Shown: piece by piece, positions 63,431-64,000 of the stretch
Layout: each line of letters opens with the position of its first letter
Numbering within the stretch: position 1 is the first letter of the stretch
Assembly (NCBI RefSeq): GCF_002967715.1
Contig: NZ_PUIA01000030.1
Location: forward strand, 1 to 64,000
Direction of reading: 5' to 3'
DNA length: 64,000 nucleotides
Origin: Blastopirellula marina
GTDB taxonomy: Bacteria; Planctomycetota; Planctomycetia; Pirellulales; Pirellulaceae
Program-made: the position numbers and the translations under genes
Notes under the pieces: generated by a model
The model's database searches: none
What the model was told of the DNA's origin: nothing
Seen by the model: the letters and a program-made list of their open reading frames with translations, nothing else

Positions 63431-64000
63431 TCAGAAGGTTGATACCGTGAACTCATCGAAGGCATTGAGATCGTCGAACGATCCAATACCAACTCGCCCT
63501 GCGCCAAACGTTTTGTCGGTAACACTCATGTGTGGCGTGGTCATGTCGTCGAAGAAGACTTCGATCAGGCCGGTATCGACATTGCGACGTACCATAACCT
63601 GATGCCATTGATCGTCCCAGGGGGTCAGCTTCTCGTTCTTCGTCAGTGCTAACCGCGGAGCTTCTTTGACGATCATGATTTGGCCACTGTGCGGGTCTGG
63701 CTTCGCGCCCAGGTGGCAGTAATAGAAGTGCGATGCGTCTTGATAGCCGAAGAAAATACAGCAGTCGCGGTGGTTGCCAGTGTCCTTGGTGCTGCGAACA
63801 CGGAAGCGAATCTCGCAGTTGCCAACTTCCAGGTCCTTGACCAAGGCGACATGACCCGGGCTGCGTGTGGGAGGCTTGTACTCGCTGCCGCGTTCAGTGA
63901 TCTCGATCTGACCTCCAGCGTCTTTTGTATTATTCCAGGTCCAAGTTTTGGGATCGAGGAATTCCCAATGCTTAAGGTCGTCAAGCGACTGAACTGGTTT
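63431..64000 (-). CDS. LamG/DUF1080-like protein, partial
   Basis: The gene enters from beyond the window end; 189 C-terminal residues are visible, ending EFTVSTF. After DDLKHWEFLDPKTWTWNN comes VALVKDLEVGNCEIRFRVRSTKDTG, then CIFFGYQDASHFYYCHLGAK, WHQVMVRRNVDTGLIEVFFDD and GAGRVGIGSFDDLNAFDEFTV. This is the beta-jelly-roll pattern of LamG or 3-keto-disaccharide-hydrolase (DUF1080) domains, common as secreted carbohydrate-active proteins in planctomycetes. The order 'weight of tissue-like sheet strands, then W-H-x-V, then G-x-G-x-x-x-F-D-D' fits both. The missing N-terminus prevents a decision. It faces the DUF1501 gene tail to tail, 62 bp apart. Confidence 0.7.
   Translation of the reverse strand, partial: KPVQSLDDLKHWEFLDPKTWTWNNTKDAGGQIEITERGSEYKPPTRSPGHVALVKDLEVGNCEIRFRVRSTKDTGNHRDCCIFFGYQDASHFYYCHLGAKPDPHSGQIMIVKEAPRLALTKNEKLTPWDDQWHQVMVRRNVDTGLIEVFFDDMTTPHMSVTDKTFGAGRVGIGSFDDLNAFDEFTVSTF

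Overview
The window reads as a marine or aquatic planctomycete chromosome, most likely of the Pirellulaceae (Blastopirellula/Bremerella/Rhodopirellula-like). The evidence is the density of gene families almost confined to that phylum: proteins with planctomycete cytochrome, DUF1549 and DUF1553 domains, DUF1501, DUF1592-type and DUF1552 proteins, PVC-type heme-binding propeller proteins, a type I sulfatase and GYF_2 (DUF4339) membrane proteins. I see no rRNA, tRNA, CRISPR array or complete insertion sequence.

Region 1 (about 1-8,900) is an accessory, mobile-looking island. Almost all genes lie on the minus strand: a DUF1257-DUF2997-TOPRIM operon cut by the window start, a 53-aa gene, a large serine recombinase, an unknown 229-aa protein, a divergent small HTH/excisionase-like protein, three consecutive GYF_2 membrane proteins and a tyrosine recombinase. 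Four same-orientation copies of a diverged 27-bp repeat (1079, 3663, 7412, 7513) cut this island into blocks. They are the best candidate for recombination sites of an unusual element. A run of three hairpins with a terminator lies just upstream of the tyrosine recombinase.

Region 2 (8,966-20,080) looks like a sugar-use locus: a secreted sulfatase, a GntR/FCD regulator, then a plus-strand operon with an SSS symporter, a DHDPS-family aldolase, an L-fucose/arabinose-isomerase-like protein, an FGGY pentulokinase and a secreted FAD oxidoreductase. A perfect ATACCA-G-TGGTAT palindrome sits at the predicted transcription start of the symporter operon.

Region 3 (20,084-40,102) holds two pairs of a cytochrome-type DUF1549/DUF1553 protein with a DUF1501 protein, a glutamate decarboxylase with a membrane-protein partner, a PVC-type heme protein with a ceramidase-like hydrolase, and a DUF1592-type/DUF1552 pair. 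Region 4 (40,388-53,260) has two amidohydrolase-family secreted proteins (three domains, two with degenerate metal sites), a second DUF1592-type/DUF1552 pair coupled to a SUMF1-fold protein, a PepSY membrane protein and a second ceramidase-like protein. Region 5 (53,625-64,000) has a very large fusion (polysaccharide-deacetylase fold, FG-GAP-like repeats, heme-dehydrogenase propeller, HEAT, cytochrome c), a third DUF1549/DUF1553-DUF1501 pair carrying a LamG domain, and a partial LamG/DUF1080-like gene.

Together, regions 2-5 suggest an exported machinery for complex, probably sulfated, polysaccharides. That role is inferred from domains and neighbours. The functions of DUF1501, DUF1549, DUF1553, DUF1552 and DUF1592 proteins are not established.
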